This document shows, piece after piece, positions 14,317 to 15,546 of a stretch of 15,546 nucleotides of DNA. Position 1 is the stretch's first letter; each line of letters begins with the position of its first letter. The notes under the pieces are model-generated. The model saw only the letters and a list, made by a program, of their open reading frames with translations, did not search any database and was not told where the DNA came from. The DNA is from CAZFYZ01 sp964523735 (GTDB lineage Bacteria > Armatimonadota > UBA5829): assembly GCA_964523735.1 (NCBI GenBank), contig CAZFYZ010000095.1:1-15546 (forward strand). Reading direction: 5' to 3'. A program made the position numbers and the translations under genes.

Positions 14317-15546
<1,230 letters not shown>

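Overview
This window is a stretch of ordinary bacterial chromosome of moderately high GC content. It carries core-metabolism genes, a few exported proteins of unknown function, and one unusual repeat family sitting inside coding genes. The split glycine decarboxylase arrangement (gcvT-gcvH-gcvPA), full Shine-Dalgarno sites, sigma70-like promoters (TTGACA/TATAAT) and a cytoplasmic GH20-type enzyme point to a bacterium outside the Proteobacteria. An Armatimonadota-like or other uncultured lineage would fit, but the sequence alone does not settle this.

Layout. Positions 1-5894 are all on the minus strand. In transcription order they are topA (DNA topoisomerase I), a GH20-like beta-N-acetylhexosaminidase, a 547-residue exported, membrane-anchored protein, and the first 30 codons of another exported protein that starts inside the previous stop codon (GTGA overlap). 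A divergent promoter region (about 5895-6265) separates topA from a rightward gene for a 241-residue exported protein of unknown function. It is followed by glmS (glucosamine-6-phosphate synthase), then convergent cobO (corrinoid adenosyltransferase, minus strand). A second divergent promoter region (9485-9607) leads into argC-argJ, which overlap by ATGA, and a membrane-bound HEXXH metallopeptidase that abuts argJ with no spacer. A new promoter at 12670-12698 starts the glycine cleavage operon gcvT-gcvH-gcvPA. All three genes overlap, and gcvPA runs off the right edge.

How the genes work together. ArgC and ArgJ supply steps of the acetyl cycle of arginine synthesis. GcvT, GcvH and GcvPA are parts of one glycine-cleavage complex. 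GlmS makes amino sugar for the cell wall, and the GH20 enzyme probably releases amino sugars.

Most notable observation. A proline-rich repeat built from a 15-bp unit (encoding T/A-I-P-P-G) and ending in a perfect 10-bp palindrome (stem CCTCCAGGTA / TACCTGGAGG, loop TCC) is inserted in frame, and in the same reading phase, in both gcvT (13658-13740) and gcvPA (15488 to the window end). In concept it resembles the Rickettsia palindromic elements, which also insert in frame into genes, but the sequence does not resemble any such element I recognise. A second oddity is the topA upstream region. A near-perfect 19-bp inverted repeat (6060-6078 / 6141-6159) lies between 15-bp direct repeats (6030-6044 / 6177-6191). 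This looks like a small insertion that split a compact divergent promoter.
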